From contig JBPBQZ010000086.1 in NCBI GenBank assembly GCA_050955105.1, positions 12,447 to 76,446 on the forward strand: a DNA stretch of 64,000 nt, given 5' to 3'. The translations under genes were made by a program, and so were the position numbers. Numbering within the stretch: the stretch's first letter is position 1; each line of letters opens with the position of its first letter. Under the pieces are notes generated by a model. The model ran no database searches and was not told the DNA's origin. It saw only the letters and a list, made by a program, of their open reading frames with translations. The stretch is from JBPBQZ01 sp050955105. Lineage in GTDB: Bacteria; Pseudomonadota; Gammaproteobacteria; Burkholderiales; Burkholderiaceae. Shown here in pieces: positions 51,074 through 60,714 of this stretch.

Positions 51074-52306
51074 ATGCCTCGTTCCAGTTCCCCGGCGGCA
51101 GCCCACGCCGTCTCCGCCTTGCCGATGTTGAGCCAGCGGCGCATCGTGCTGCTGGCGAGCGTCAGCGCCGCCAACGCCTACTATGTGCAGCCTTTGCTGG
51201 TCGATATTGGCGCGAGCCTGCATCTGTCGACGCTGATGGTCGGGCTGCTGCCGGCGCTGACACAATTCGGCGTCGCCGCCGGCGTGCTGCTGGTGATGCC
51301 GCTTGGCGACTTCGTTTCAGTGCGGCGCTTGTTCTGCATCGCCATGCCGATGCAGGCGCTGGCGTTGGCGACCATGGCCTTCGCGTCGAACGCCGGCGTC
51401 TTCATCGTCGCCAGCTTGATCATGGGCTTTTTTGGTATAGGTCCGTATCTGATGCCGCCGTATGTGACGCTGCGCACACCGCTCGAGAAGCGCGGCCACG
51501 TCACCGGCATGCTCGCGCAAGGCGTGGTGACCGGCATCCTCGCGGCGCGCGCCGTGAGCGGCGTGCTCGGCCATCATTTCGGCTGGCGCACGGTGTATGG
51601 GCTGGCCGCGCTGTTGATGCTCGCCGCGTTCTTTCTGGTAAGGCGGGTGGTGCAACCCACCGTCGGCTTGCCGCGTCCCGCCTATGTCTCGCTGTTGATG
51701 AGCGTGGTGCGGCTGGTGCGCAGCGAGCCGGCGATCTGGCGTTCCACGCTGTGCCAGGCGCTCAATTTCGGCGCTTTCAACGCCTTGTGGGTGGGCCTCA
51801 CCTTTCATATGCAAAGCCCGGTGTTCGGCTGGCATAGCGATGGCGTCGGCGCACTCGCCTTCATCGCCGCACTGACGGCCCTGGCCGCGCCGTTCGTCGG
51901 ACAGTTCTCCGACAAGCGCGGCGTGCGTCAGACGCTGTTGATCTCGCTGTCGGGGATTCTGCTCACCTGGGTGGTGCTCGCCATCATCGGCTATTCGGTC
52001 GCGGGCATCTTGCTCGGGCTTATCATTTTCGACCTATGCTGCATGGCCGCCGACGTCTCGAATCGCAGCCTGGTCTACCGGCTGCATCCGGGCATCCGCA
52101 CGCGCTTGAACACGGTCTACACGACCGGCATGTTCGCCGGCGGCGCGCTGTTTTCGTGGCTCACCGGCATCTGCTGGTCGCTCGGCGGCTGGCAAGGTGT
52201 GTGCGCGCTCGGTGCGCTGGCCTCGATATTGGCCTTGCTGGTGGCGTGGTGGGGCATCGGCCATCCAGTGACGCATCATCGGGCGGCGACTGCCGGACAG
52301 GGGTAA
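51074..52306 (+). CDS. MFS transporter
   Basis: A 410-residue 12-helix MFS permease: ASVSAANAYYVQPLLVDIG, ASLHLSTLMVGLLPALTQFG, then PLGDFVSVRRLFC (motif A position) and DRF-like FSDKRGVRQTLLI in the second half. The NAYYVQPLL opening is common in DHA1-type proteins annotated as sugar or drug efflux transporters of the YgaY/YtbD kind. No regulator is adjacent; the substrate is unknown. Confidence 0.85.
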   Translation: MPRSSSPAAAHAVSALPMLSQRRIVLLASVSAANAYYVQPLLVDIGASLHLSTLMVGLLPALTQFGVAAGVLLVMPLGDFVSVRRLFCIAMPMQALALATMAFASNAGVFIVASLIMGFFGIGPYLMPPYVTLRTPLEKRGHVTGMLAQGVVTGILAARAVSGVLGHHFGWRTVYGLAALLMLAAFFLVRRVVQPTVGLPRPAYVSLLMSVVRLVRSEPAIWRSTLCQALNFGAFNALWVGLTFHMQSPVFGWHSDGVGALAFIAALTALAAPFVGQFSDKRGVRQTLLISLSGILLTWVVLAIIGYSVAGILLGLIIFDLCCMAADVSNRSLVYRLHPGIRTRLNTVYTTGMFAGGALFSWLTGICWSLGGWQGVCALGALASILALLVAWWGIGHPVTHHRAATAGQG

Positions 52307-52349
52307 GAAGAGGATATGCTATCGGCACTTCGCCATCCGGACGCCTCTC

Positions 52350-53771
52350 ATGTCGACACCCCTCGCCGTTCAAGATAGCCGCTACGCCCGCTTCGCCATG
52401 CGCTGCGCCAGTTGGGCCGAACGCTGGTTCCCCGATTCATGGGTCTTCGCCGCAGTGGCGGTGGTCGGCATCGCCGTGGTGGCGATCGCCTTCGGCGGCC
52501 AGCCGACCGATACCGCCAAGGCTTTCGGCGATGGCTTCTGGAGCCTGATCCCATTCACCATGCAGATGGCCTTCGTCGTGATCGGCGGCTATGTGGTGGC
52601 CAGCTCGCCGCCAGCGGCACGCCTGATCGACCTGCTGGCGCGGGTACCGCGCAGTGGCCGCAGCGCCGTCTGCTGGGTGGCGCTCATCGCCATGCTGGCA
52701 TCGGTGCTCAACTGGGGCCTGAGCCTGGTATTTGGCGGCCTGCTGGTACGCGCGCTGGCGCGCCGCGAAGACCTGAAAATGGACTATCGCGCGGCGGGCG
52801 CGGCCGCCTATCTCGGCTTGGGCGCGGTCTGGGCGTTGGGCCTGTCATCGTCGGCCGCGCAGTTGCAGGCGAATGCAGGCAGCTTGCCGCCGGCGCTGTT
52901 GGCCATCACCGGCGTCATCCCGTTCACGCAAACCATCTTTCTCTGGCAATCGGGCGTGATGCTCGCGGTGCTGATCATGGTCTCGCTGGTGATCGCCTAT
53001 CTCACCGCGCCCGGCCCAGCCACCGCGCGCGATGCCAAGGCCTGCGGCATCGATCCGCAATTCACCGCGGCGGCACCGCCGGTGCGCACGCGCCCCGGCG
53101 AGTGGCTGGAATACAGTCCGGTGCTGACGATCCTGCTGGTGCTGTTGGCGGCCGGCTGGCTGGTGCACGAGTTCTCCACCAAGCCGGCGATCATCGCCAT
53201 CTCCGGACTCAACACCTATAACTTCCTTTTCATCATGCTTGGAGCGTTGCTGCATTGGCGGCCGCGCAGCTTCCTCGACGCGGTGGCTCGCGCCGTGCCC
53301 ACCACCACCGGCGTCTTGATTCAGTTCCCGCTGTACGGTTCGATCGCGGCGATCCTCACGACCGTGAAAGGCGCTGGTGGCGAAACCGTCGCCCATCATT
53401 TGTCGACGGCTTTCGTGCGCATCGCCTCGCACGATACCTATGCGCTGGTGATGAGCGTCTACTCGGCAATTTTGGGATTCTTCATTCCGTCGGGTGGCGG
53501 CAAATGGGTGATCGAAGCACCCTACGTGATGCAGGTCGCCGCGCAACTGCACTATCACCTCGGCTGGGCCGTGCAAATCTATAACGCCTCGGAAGCCTTG
53601 CCGAACTTGATCAACCCGTTCTACATGCTGCCGCTGCTGGGTGTGCTGGGATTGAAGGCGCGCGATCTGATCGGCTTTTCATTCGTGCAATTGCTGGTGC
53701 ACATTCCGATGGTGTTGATACTGCTGTGGGTACTCGGCACCACGCTGGAGTATCTGCCGGCCGTGCACTGA
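52350..53771 (+). CDS. Short-chain fatty acid transporter (AtoE family)
   Basis: A 473-residue membrane protein of the AtoE/TIGR00366 family: WAERWFPDSWVFAAVAVVGI, GFWSLIPFTMQMAFVVIGGY, LNWGLSLVFGGLLVRALARR, AAAYLGLGAVWALGLSSSAAQL, IPSGGGKWVIEAPYVM and INPFYMLPLLGVLGLKARDL. AtoE imports short-chain fatty acids such as butyrate in the atoDAEB system; here no acetoacetyl-CoA transferase genes adjoin, so it is a stand-alone copy. ATG 52350 lies 43 bp after the MFS stop and may be read through from it. A terminator follows. Confidence 0.88.
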   Translation: MSTPLAVQDSRYARFAMRCASWAERWFPDSWVFAAVAVVGIAVVAIAFGGQPTDTAKAFGDGFWSLIPFTMQMAFVVIGGYVVASSPPAARLIDLLARVPRSGRSAVCWVALIAMLASVLNWGLSLVFGGLLVRALARREDLKMDYRAAGAAAYLGLGAVWALGLSSSAAQLQANAGSLPPALLAITGVIPFTQTIFLWQSGVMLAVLIMVSLVIAYLTAPGPATARDAKACGIDPQFTAAAPPVRTRPGEWLEYSPVLTILLVLLAAGWLVHEFSTKPAIIAISGLNTYNFLFIMLGALLHWRPRSFLDAVARAVPTTTGVLIQFPLYGSIAAILTTVKGAGGETVAHHLSTAFVRIASHDTYALVMSVYSAILGFFIPSGGGKWVIEAPYVMQVAAQLHYHLGWAVQIYNASEALPNLINPFYMLPLLGVLGLKARDLIGFSFVQLLVHIPMVLILLWVLGTTLEYLPAVH

Positions 53772-53778
53772 AGGGAAT

Positions 53779-53801
53779 GCCGCGCGGGCTGTTGGCGCGG
53801 C
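53779..53801 (+). terminator. Rho-independent terminator after atoE-like gene
   Basis: GCCGCGC (53779-53785) and GCGCGGC (53795-53801) form a perfect 7-bp GC stem with a 9-nt loop, followed by TTTCTCT, 8 bp after the AtoE stop codon. Confidence 0.65.
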
Positions 53802-53850
53802 TTTCTCTGTGAGGGCGGCAGCGCACACCGCGGCGCTGCACGAGCCGCGA

Positions 53851-56379
53851 TTATCCTTCCACCATATTGCGGACTTTGGCAGCGAACGTTTCCAGAGCAA
53901 ATGGCTTGGTCATCACTTGCATGCCAGGCTCGAGGCGACCATTGCCGATGACAGAGTTCTCCGCATAGCCGGTAATGAATAGCACCTTCAGGTCGGGCCG
54001 CGTCTGCCGCGCGGCATCCGCCATCTGGCGCCCATTCATACCGCCAGGCAGACCCACGTCGCTGACCAGCAAGTCGATCCTGACATTGGACTGCAACAAC
54101 TTCAGCCCGGCAACGCTGTCGGCCGCCTCGATCACCATATAGCCCGCCTCTTCCAGCACATCGGTAATCAGCATGCGCACACTCGGCTCATCGTCCACCA
54201 CCAAAACCGTCTCGCCCGCTTCAGTGCCAGAGATAGGCGACGCGTGGTAACCAACGTCCTCGCCATCGACATCGCCATAAAAACGCGGCAAATAGATGCA
54301 CACGGTGGTGCCCTGTCCGACTTCCGAATAGATCCGCACCTGACCGCCAGACTGTTTGGCAAAGCCGTAGATCATCGAGAGTCCGAGCCCGGTGCCCATG
54401 CCGATCGGCTTGGTCGTAAAGAACGGGTCGAATGCTTTGGCAATCACGTCGGGCGTCATTCCCGTGCCGGTATCGGTGACGCATAGTGATAGATACTGAC
54501 CCTCCGGCATATCGTGGCTTTGCGCGGCGCTGCGATCGATCCACTTGTTGGCCGTCTCGATGGTGATCTGTCCGCCGCTGGGCATCGCATCCCGGGCGTT
54601 GATGCACAGGTTCAGGAGCGCATTTTCAAGCTGGCCGGAGTCGACCAACGCGGGCCACAGGCTGGCTGCACCGACCGCCTCCACCCTGATGCCCGGCCCC
54701 ACCGTGCGTTGGATCAGATCGGTGATGCCGTTCACCAGCGCATTGACGTCTGTGGGCTGTGGGTCGAGCGTTTGCCGGCGCGAAAAAGCCAGCAGTCGAT
54801 GCGTCAATGCGGCCGCGCGACGCACCGCCCCTTGCGCCGCCACCACATATTTATCGACGTCGCCGAGCCGTCCCTGGCTCAGGCGTATGCCCAACAATTG
54901 CAGCGAACCCGAAACCCCGGTCAGCAGATTATTGAAGTCGTGCGCCAGGCCGCCGGTGAGTTGGCCCACCGCCTCCATCTTCTGCGATTGCCGTAGCTGC
55001 TCCTCGGCCAGCATCAGCTCCGCGGTGCGCTCGGTGACCCGCTGCTCAAGGGTCTCGTTGAGCGCTCGCAGCGATGCGGCAGCACGATCGCGCTCCTCCT
55101 CGACGGCACGGCGCTTCTCAACGTCGAGCAGCACGCCTGGGAAAGTCAGCGGCGTGCCGTCCGCGCCATAATTGACCCGTCCATTCGCTTCGATCCAGTA
55201 AAAGCGCCCATCTGTGCGCTGCACCCGATATTGATGCGCGTAGTGTCCGCCGCGCTCGATAACCTCACTTATCGCCGTCGTAAGACCGTCCCGGTCATCG
55301 GCGTGCACGTTCGCAATAATCTGCGCCAAACCAAGGCCCTCACGCCCTTGGGCGGGATCGAGGCCAAAAGCATGCGCGAATCCTTCATCCACGGTGAAGC
55401 GATCGTTGGGCAGATCCCAGAACCAGGTACCAATGATTGCTCCGGCCGCGAGCGCAAGCTGCACGCGTTCGATATTCTGGCGCGCAAGCGCTTCGCTGGC
55501 GCGGCGCGCCTGCTCCGCTTTTTTCCGCGCCGAGATGTCGCGGAACAAGACCGACACCTGTCGCAGGCTTGGCGGCTCGATGCGGGCGGCGGACACTTCG
55601 ATGTGACGTCCCGCCGTCAGGAAATACCGCTCGAAGTGAGCCGGTACGCCCGTGCGCAGCACCTTGCCATATAGCTCGACCCATGCGTTGGCACCGGTCG
55701 GATCAAGCTCCCGTACAGTCTTGCCCACGACGTCGGGGATGCCGGTATGCCGCTCGTATCCGGGATTGGCGTCGACGTGGACGTAGTTGCTGAGCGTTCC
55801 ATGCGTGCCATCGAAGAATTCGATGATGCAGCAGCCGTCGTCGATGGCATTGAATAAGGCACTGTAGCGTGCTCTTTCGGCCTCGGCGGACTTTGCGGCG
55901 CGGCGCAGTTCGAGCGCTGTCACGGTCTGACGCGCGAGCACCCGTAATGCCTGTTCCTGTAGCTTGTCGAGGCTGCGCGGCGCATAGTCGAGCACACAAA
56001 GCGTACCGATCGGCAGCCCTTCGTCAGTCTTCAGCAGCGCGCCTGCATAAAAGCGCAGATGCGGCTCGCCGGTGACAAGCGGATTGCAGTTGAAACGGCT
56101 GTCGGCGGTCGCGTCAGGAATCTGCAGGAACTCGTCCTCCAACAATGCCTTGGCGCAGAAGGAACTTTCGAACGGTGTCTCCCGAACCCCGAGTCCTACT
56201 TCCGCTTTGAAAAATTGACGGCCATCCCCGATGAAGTTCACCACCGCGATGGGCGCGCGGCATAGCTCCGCGGCCAAACTGGCGATTTCGTCAAAAGCCT
56301 GTTCACGCGGCGTGTCCAGCACGTCATACCGCGCCAGAGCGGCAAGACGGCGGCTTTCAAAATCGGGGGCGTCGTTCAT
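53851..56379 (-). CDS. Soluble hybrid histidine kinase (GAF-PAS-PAS-HisKA-HATPase-REC)
   Basis: An 842-residue protein with no transmembrane segment. The GAF domain is at about 10-160 (LDTPREQAFDEIASLAAELC, FCAKALLEDEF, LCVLDYAPRSLD). PAS domains lie at about 175-290 and 310-435 (PLTFPGVLLDVEKRRAVEEE, PAC end). HisKA has H479 in GGLAHDFNNLLT. HATPase_c follows (LNLCINARDAMPSGGQI, VTDTGTGMTPDVIAKAFDPF, GMGTGLGLSMIYGF). The C-terminal receiver has phospho-acceptor D774 in LLVSDVGLPGG. The HDFNN box is typical of HWE/HisKA_4-like kinases of the PAS-REC class used in stress and light/redox signalling. No separate response regulator adjoins. The start at 56379 matches the MNDAPDFESRRLAALARYDV family opening. 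Confidence 0.88.
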   Translation of the reverse strand: MNDAPDFESRRLAALARYDVLDTPREQAFDEIASLAAELCRAPIAVVNFIGDGRQFFKAEVGLGVRETPFESSFCAKALLEDEFLQIPDATADSRFNCNPLVTGEPHLRFYAGALLKTDEGLPIGTLCVLDYAPRSLDKLQEQALRVLARQTVTALELRRAAKSAEAERARYSALFNAIDDGCCIIEFFDGTHGTLSNYVHVDANPGYERHTGIPDVVGKTVRELDPTGANAWVELYGKVLRTGVPAHFERYFLTAGRHIEVSAARIEPPSLRQVSVLFRDISARKKAEQARRASEALARQNIERVQLALAAGAIIGTWFWDLPNDRFTVDEGFAHAFGLDPAQGREGLGLAQIIANVHADDRDGLTTAISEVIERGGHYAHQYRVQRTDGRFYWIEANGRVNYGADGTPLTFPGVLLDVEKRRAVEEERDRAAASLRALNETLEQRVTERTAELMLAEEQLRQSQKMEAVGQLTGGLAHDFNNLLTGVSGSLQLLGIRLSQGRLGDVDKYVVAAQGAVRRAAALTHRLLAFSRRQTLDPQPTDVNALVNGITDLIQRTVGPGIRVEAVGAASLWPALVDSGQLENALLNLCINARDAMPSGGQITIETANKWIDRSAAQSHDMPEGQYLSLCVTDTGTGMTPDVIAKAFDPFFTTKPIGMGTGLGLSMIYGFAKQSGGQVRIYSEVGQGTTVCIYLPRFYGDVDGEDVGYHASPISGTEAGETVLVVDDEPSVRMLITDVLEEAGYMVIEAADSVAGLKLLQSNVRIDLLVSDVGLPGGMNGRQMADAARQTRPDLKVLFITGYAENSVIGNGRLEPGMQVMTKPFALETFAAKVRNMVEG

Positions 56380-56465
56380 CCGGTGAATTCTTTTATATTG
56401 CTCAATTGGCGTCGCACGTTGCACGGCCGGCAGTACGGCGTCGAAATCCCGGACACACAAAGCAT

Positions 56466-56777
56466 ATGGCGTACCTGGCGACTCCCATGGAAGAAAACTT
56501 CGAGCCTCTCCTCTCACGTCCCGGCATTCGGGTCGAACGCATTACCTCCTATGGCAACGTCACCCCTGCCGATCGGCCTTATTGCCAGGCACATGAAGAA
56601 TGGGTGATGGTTGTATCAGGCAGCGCGCGGCTGCGCATGGCGGGCGAGGAACACACGCTCAATCCCGGCGATCATCTGCTTATCCCGGGCGGGGTCGAGC
56701 ATTGGGTTACCTATACGTCTCTGAACGAACCCACGGTTTGGTTGGCGTTGCATATGGGAGAGGCGGAGACGCTTTGA
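56466..56777 (+). CDS. Small single-domain cupin protein
   Basis: A protein of about 103 residues: LLSRPGIRVERITSYGN, AHEEWVMVVSGSARLRMAGE (cupin motif 1), NPGDHLLIPGGVEHWV (motif 2, with metal-ligand-type H) and EPTVWLALHMGEAETL. Homologs are stand-alone cupins of unknown function. ATG 56466 and ATG 56487 are both possible; neither has a good Shine-Dalgarno. It is divergent from the hybrid kinase (86 bp between starts) and convergent with the HAD-GH65 gene. Confidence 0.75.
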   Translation: MAYLATPMEENFEPLLSRPGIRVERITSYGNVTPADRPYCQAHEEWVMVVSGSARLRMAGEEHTLNPGDHLLIPGGVEHWVTYTSLNEPTVWLALHMGEAETL

Positions 56778-56861
56778 TGGGCGCGATGGCCGCGATGGCC
56801 ACGATCGATATTGACGTAATCCACTCCGCTGCCCGTCCCGATCACCACCACAACACGGCAC

Positions 56862-59800
56862 TCAAACCGGCTTGCTCAGCTTGAATACGCGCGTCACGCC
56901 GCTCGGCAGTTCGAACGACTCTCCGCCGACACACAGTGAGATCGGCCCAGCAACGCCACCGTGCAGGCGCACCGTCAGCACATCATGTTCAATGAGCAGA
57001 TCGATAGAGTGTCCCCGGTAGCGCATGCGCAGCTTCAAATGCGCAATGTCGTGCGGTAATTCCGGATTCAACCAGAGCACGTCGTCCTTGATTTCGAGAC
57101 CTGTCCAGGCGCGTTGCACGATGTCGACCGTTCCCGCCATGGCACCAAGATGGATGCCCTCCGCCGTGGTGCCATCCTGGATATCGGCCACGTCGCTCTG
57201 CAGCGCCCTCGCGAGATAACGCAGCGACCTCGGCCGGTCGGAACGCGCCAGCACCCAGGCGTTGACGACCCGGCTCAAGGTGGAACCGTCGGACGAGCGA
57301 CTCGTGTAATAGCTGACGTTGCGGGGGATCGTAGCGTGTTCGAGCGAATAGCCGAGCCGCGCAAACAAGTCGCCGAGCGCTTCCGCGGAGAGCAAATAAA
57401 ATAACATCAGCGTATCTGGCTGTTTCGAGAGCTTGTAGCAATTGGCGCTGTCACCCTCGCCCTCGAGGATGAGATCCAGACGCTGGATGTTGCCATATTG
57501 TGTCCGGTAGCGAGTCCAGTCGAGCTCGCGCAGCTTCTCATAGCCTTCGAACTGGCTGATGATGCCGTCGTCATCTATCGGCACGAACATCCTGCGGCTG
57601 ACGTCGTCCCAGCGGACAATCTCGCCCGCGGAGATGTCGAGCCTTGCGGTCAACTCGATGCGCCGCTGCTCGGGCAGCAGTTCGAGCACCTCCAGCGCCC
57701 TGCATATCACCCAAACCGCCATGATATTCGTATAGGCATTGTTGTTCACGCCGGGCGACGATGAATTCACGTAGGCGTCGTGAAATTCGTCCGGTCCGAC
57801 TACGCCATGGATCTCGTAGCGCCCGCGCTCTTTATTGAAGCTGGCGATGCTCGACCAGAAGCTAGCGACATCGAGAATGATTTCCGCCCCGTACGAATGC
57901 AGGAATTCAACATCGTGCGTCACCTGAAAGTACTGCCACACGTTGTAGGCAACCGCACTGCCCACGTGGCGTTGCAGATATGAATTGTCCGGAACCCAAT
58001 GTCGAGAGCGCGGATTCAGGTTGAAAGCCTCAGTCTCCTCACTGCCGTCGCTTGCGCTCTGCCAGGGAAACATGGCGCCCCGGTAGCCGGCAGCCGTGGC
58101 CGCGCTACGCGCTTCGCCCAGGCGGCGGTATCGGTACATCAGCAGAGAGCGCGTGATCTCCGGCAGGCGATAATTGAAAAACGGAAAGATGAACAGCTCA
58201 TCCCAAAATATATGACCCTGGTAACCCTCTCCAGTCCAACCCCGTGCCGGCACGCCGATGTCGAGGCCGATCGAGTTGGGAGACACCGCCTGCAACAAAT
58301 GGAACATGTTCAATCGCAGCAGCATGGAACCATTCAGCGGCAGATCAGGGTTGACCGGTTGGACAAGCACATCGAAACGCTGCCACAAGTGCTTCCATAT
58401 AAGGGTATGGTCCGCCATAAGCTTGTGGAAACCATGCGCCCGCACGAGCGATTTCCGTGCTTCCAAGCCGCATTCGGAAATAGCCGAATCCCGCGAAGTG
58501 TAGAGCGTTGCAATTTTTTCAAGGGCCAGGGTCTGGCCCCGTGCCACGTCGATGGACATCTCTTGCGCGAAATACCCGGGCTCCTCAATCACGCGTCGCG
58601 GCACGTCGATGAGCTTGCTGTCGACTCGCACTTGCGTCCGTGTGGCTTGCGCCAGATGCAGATGAGATTGACAGGTCTGCACCTCGAGCATGATCCCGTC
58701 GTCGCTGATTACTGCCCCACTGAGCGGCTCGAGATGCTTGCCGTTGAACTGCCGATATAAGACCGCGCCGCGATTGACGACGCGTCCGTCGATCGACGAA
58801 CGAACCGTTACGTTGGCGGACCAGTCTTCAGCCGTGAGCGTCAGTTCGAGCGCGCTAAGATGCATCTCGCACATGGACACGAGGCGACGTTCCTTTAGCG
58901 TGCTAGTGCGACCTTGCGTGTCCCTGAAGGTCATGCTTCGAAACAGCATGCCGCGCAGCAGATCAAGTTCCTGTCCGTACGACAGGATCTCGACCGTGCC
59001 AAGATCGAACCAAGCGTCTGTGCCAATGCGAAGCTGGATGGCGAGCCAATTCGGGAAATTGACGAGGTCCTCATTCTCCACAGTTCTACCGATCAGTACC
59101 GTGCTTAGCCGGTTATAGCCGCCAGCCACATAGGTACCCGGATAATGCACTTCATCTGCGATAGCCCAAGGCACCGATGCCCGGGTTGCAAGATAACCAT
59201 TACCCAGGGTGCAAAGCGCTTCCCGTTTGCCTTCCTGACTCGGCTCAAAGCCCTCGAACGTCAGCGACCAGTTGGCGTCCGGCTGGGCGGATGCCTCGGC
59301 CAACGACAGGTCGGATATCACAATATCGGCCCCGCCATCGAGTAGCGCCTGGGCATGTCCGTTGCGATCAATGCCTATGACTTTTGCAAACCGGCCTGCA
59401 CGCCCCGCTCCCACTCCTGCCACCGCATCCTCGACAACTACCGCGCGTGAAGGCAGCACCCCCAAGCGGCGTGCGGCCTCCAGAAACGCATCGGGCGCCG
59501 GCTTGCCTTTGAGCCCGAGAGCGGCGATGTCCAGCCCGTCTACTCGCGTATCGAAGAGCGTCGTAATGCCTGCGGCCTCGAGCACGGTTAGACAATTATT
59601 ACTGGACGAAACCACTGCGGTCTTGAACCCGAGCCCGCGAAGCTTGCGCACCAGCGCAATCGACGACTCATAGACCGCAACGCCTTGCTGCGCCAGGAGC
59701 TCGAGAAAATAGCGGTCCTTCAAGTTACCGAGTGCGCATCGGCTTTGCATTCCGGGAGCGTCGTCCGGATTGCCCAAAGGGCACTCGATACACCGCGAAT

Positions 59801-60047
59801 GCAGGAACGACGCCACGCCGTCATAGCGCGGCTTACCGTCGACGTAAGCCGCATAGTCCTCTTCAATATCAAACGGACGGAACGGTGCGTCCTCAGGCGA
59901 CTGCCGTCGTCGGAGAAACTCGTCGAAGAGCTTCTTCCAGGCACAAGCATGCACGCTCGCGGTCTTGGTCAACACGCCATCCAGATCGAAAAGGACGGCG
60001 TCGTAGTCGCGCGGCGACAGCGTAACGCCGTGATCAGCCAATGTCAT
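56862..60047 (-). CDS. HAD phosphatase/phosphoglucomutase-GH65 glycoside phosphorylase fusion
   Basis: A protein of about 1061 residues. Residues 15-255 are a HAD-IA domain of the beta-phosphoglucomutase type (AVLFDLDGVLTKTASVH, VVSSSNNCLTVLEAAGI, VVVEDAVAGVGAGRAG). Residues 270-1061 are a GH65 phosphorylase/hydrolase: FEPSQEGKREALCTLGNGYL, the catalytic barrel with GEGYQGHIFWDELFIFPFF and VVGPDEFHDAYVNSSSPGVN (general-acid Glu in DEF), GMAGTVDIVQRAW-like ending. GH65 enzymes phosphorolyse trehalose, maltose or kojibiose to beta-glucose 1-phosphate, which a beta-phosphoglucomutase converts to glucose 6-phosphate; the fusion couples both steps. The organisation resembles mycobacterial OtsB1-like HAD-GH65 proteins. 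ATG 60047 is preferred to ATG 60062. Confidence 0.85.
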   Translation of the reverse strand: MTLADHGVTLSPRDYDAVLFDLDGVLTKTASVHACAWKKLFDEFLRRRQSPEDAPFRPFDIEEDYAAYVDGKPRYDGVASFLHSRCIECPLGNPDDAPGMQSRCALGNLKDRYFLELLAQQGVAVYESSIALVRKLRGLGFKTAVVSSSNNCLTVLEAAGITTLFDTRVDGLDIAALGLKGKPAPDAFLEAARRLGVLPSRAVVVEDAVAGVGAGRAGRFAKVIGIDRNGHAQALLDGGADIVISDLSLAEASAQPDANWSLTFEGFEPSQEGKREALCTLGNGYLATRASVPWAIADEVHYPGTYVAGGYNRLSTVLIGRTVENEDLVNFPNWLAIQLRIGTDAWFDLGTVEILSYGQELDLLRGMLFRSMTFRDTQGRTSTLKERRLVSMCEMHLSALELTLTAEDWSANVTVRSSIDGRVVNRGAVLYRQFNGKHLEPLSGAVISDDGIMLEVQTCQSHLHLAQATRTQVRVDSKLIDVPRRVIEEPGYFAQEMSIDVARGQTLALEKIATLYTSRDSAISECGLEARKSLVRAHGFHKLMADHTLIWKHLWQRFDVLVQPVNPDLPLNGSMLLRLNMFHLLQAVSPNSIGLDIGVPARGWTGEGYQGHIFWDELFIFPFFNYRLPEITRSLLMYRYRRLGEARSAATAAGYRGAMFPWQSASDGSEETEAFNLNPRSRHWVPDNSYLQRHVGSAVAYNVWQYFQVTHDVEFLHSYGAEIILDVASFWSSIASFNKERGRYEIHGVVGPDEFHDAYVNSSSPGVNNNAYTNIMAVWVICRALEVLELLPEQRRIELTARLDISAGEIVRWDDVSRRMFVPIDDDGIISQFEGYEKLRELDWTRYRTQYGNIQRLDLILEGEGDSANCYKLSKQPDTLMLFYLLSAEALGDLFARLGYSLEHATIPRNVSYYTSRSSDGSTLSRVVNAWVLARSDRPRSLRYLARALQSDVADIQDGTTAEGIHLGAMAGTVDIVQRAWTGLEIKDDVLWLNPELPHDIAHLKLRMRYRGHSIDLLIEHDVLTVRLHGGVAGPISLCVGGESFELPSGVTRVFKLSKPV

Positions 60048-60300
60048 ATCGATCCGATGCATGCGGCAGGCGTTTGAGCCATGGCCTGGGTGGGCGATAT
60101 CCCTGTTCGTGTAAGCCAAGGGCCGCTTGTCCAACAATATGATCAAGGTAGACGTTACGGGCGCCCGGCCCTTGATCTGCGTCAATTTTCGTCGCGAAAG
60201 AGGCTGCATTCGCGGCATGCATCCGCAGCACCCCACCCCGCACAACGAGAACCGGATTGGATTTGCCCTGGTGCGTTCGCTCCTGCCGCACCCCTGTAAA

Positions 60301-60315
60301 TGGAATTAATTCTCA
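60301..60315. promoter_or_regulatory. Fur-box-like sequence upstream of ECF sigma fragment
   Basis: The 15-bp block TGGAATTAATTCTCA (reverse complement TGAGAATTAATTCCA) fits the 7-1-7 Fur consensus TGATAATnATTATCA at about 10 of 14 informative positions. It sits 43 bp before the sigma GTG in an AT-rich region. FecI-type sigma genes are normally Fur-repressed, so this looks like their regulatory site, retained after gene loss. Confidence 0.55.
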
Positions 60316-60357
60316 TTTACAATTATTTCCTTTCATTCCTGGTAAACAGGCGCACTC

Positions 60358-60714
60358 GTGCCCACCGTTCCGCCTGCACCGCCCGATGCCGTACATACGC
60401 TCTATGCGGACCACCATGCGTGGCTGCAGCGTTGGCTGCGGCGCAAACTGGGATGTGCATTCGAAGCGGCCGATCTCGCGCACGATGTCTACGTGCGGCT
60501 ACTCGTGTCGCGCCGGCTTCCGCTGGCGCACGAATCGCGTGCGTATCTGACGCAGATCGCGAAGGGACTGGTTGTCGATCTATTCCGTCCGCGGCCGGCA
60601 CCGACACCACGCAGCACGACGAGCGCGCGGCGTCGATCGAGCCGGGCAGCTCCGATCGGCCCAGACGCATCCGTGACGCGGTTGAAGTGGCGCTGGCCGA
60701 CATCATTCTGCTAG
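60358..60714 (+). pseudogene. FecI-type ECF sigma factor, truncated after region 2
   Basis: From GTG 60358 (CAGG upstream) the frame encodes TLYADHHAWLQRWLRRKLG, EAADLAHDVYVRLLVSRRLP and RAYLTQIAKGLVVDLFR, clear ECF sigma region 2 of the iron-siderophore (FecI) class. Homology ends at about residue 77 (60588). The rest (RPAPTPRSTTSARRRSS and on) is junk reading of another gene's frame and stops at 60714. Region 4, needed for -35 recognition, is absent, so the product cannot work as a sigma factor. No FecR or TonB receptor genes follow. Confidence 0.8.

Noticed and set aside
60300..60600. A start for the hypothetical fragment at 60300 overlapping the sigma gene
   Set aside because: The frame before about 60600 is a shadow of the sigma gene and shows no homology to the downstream part.
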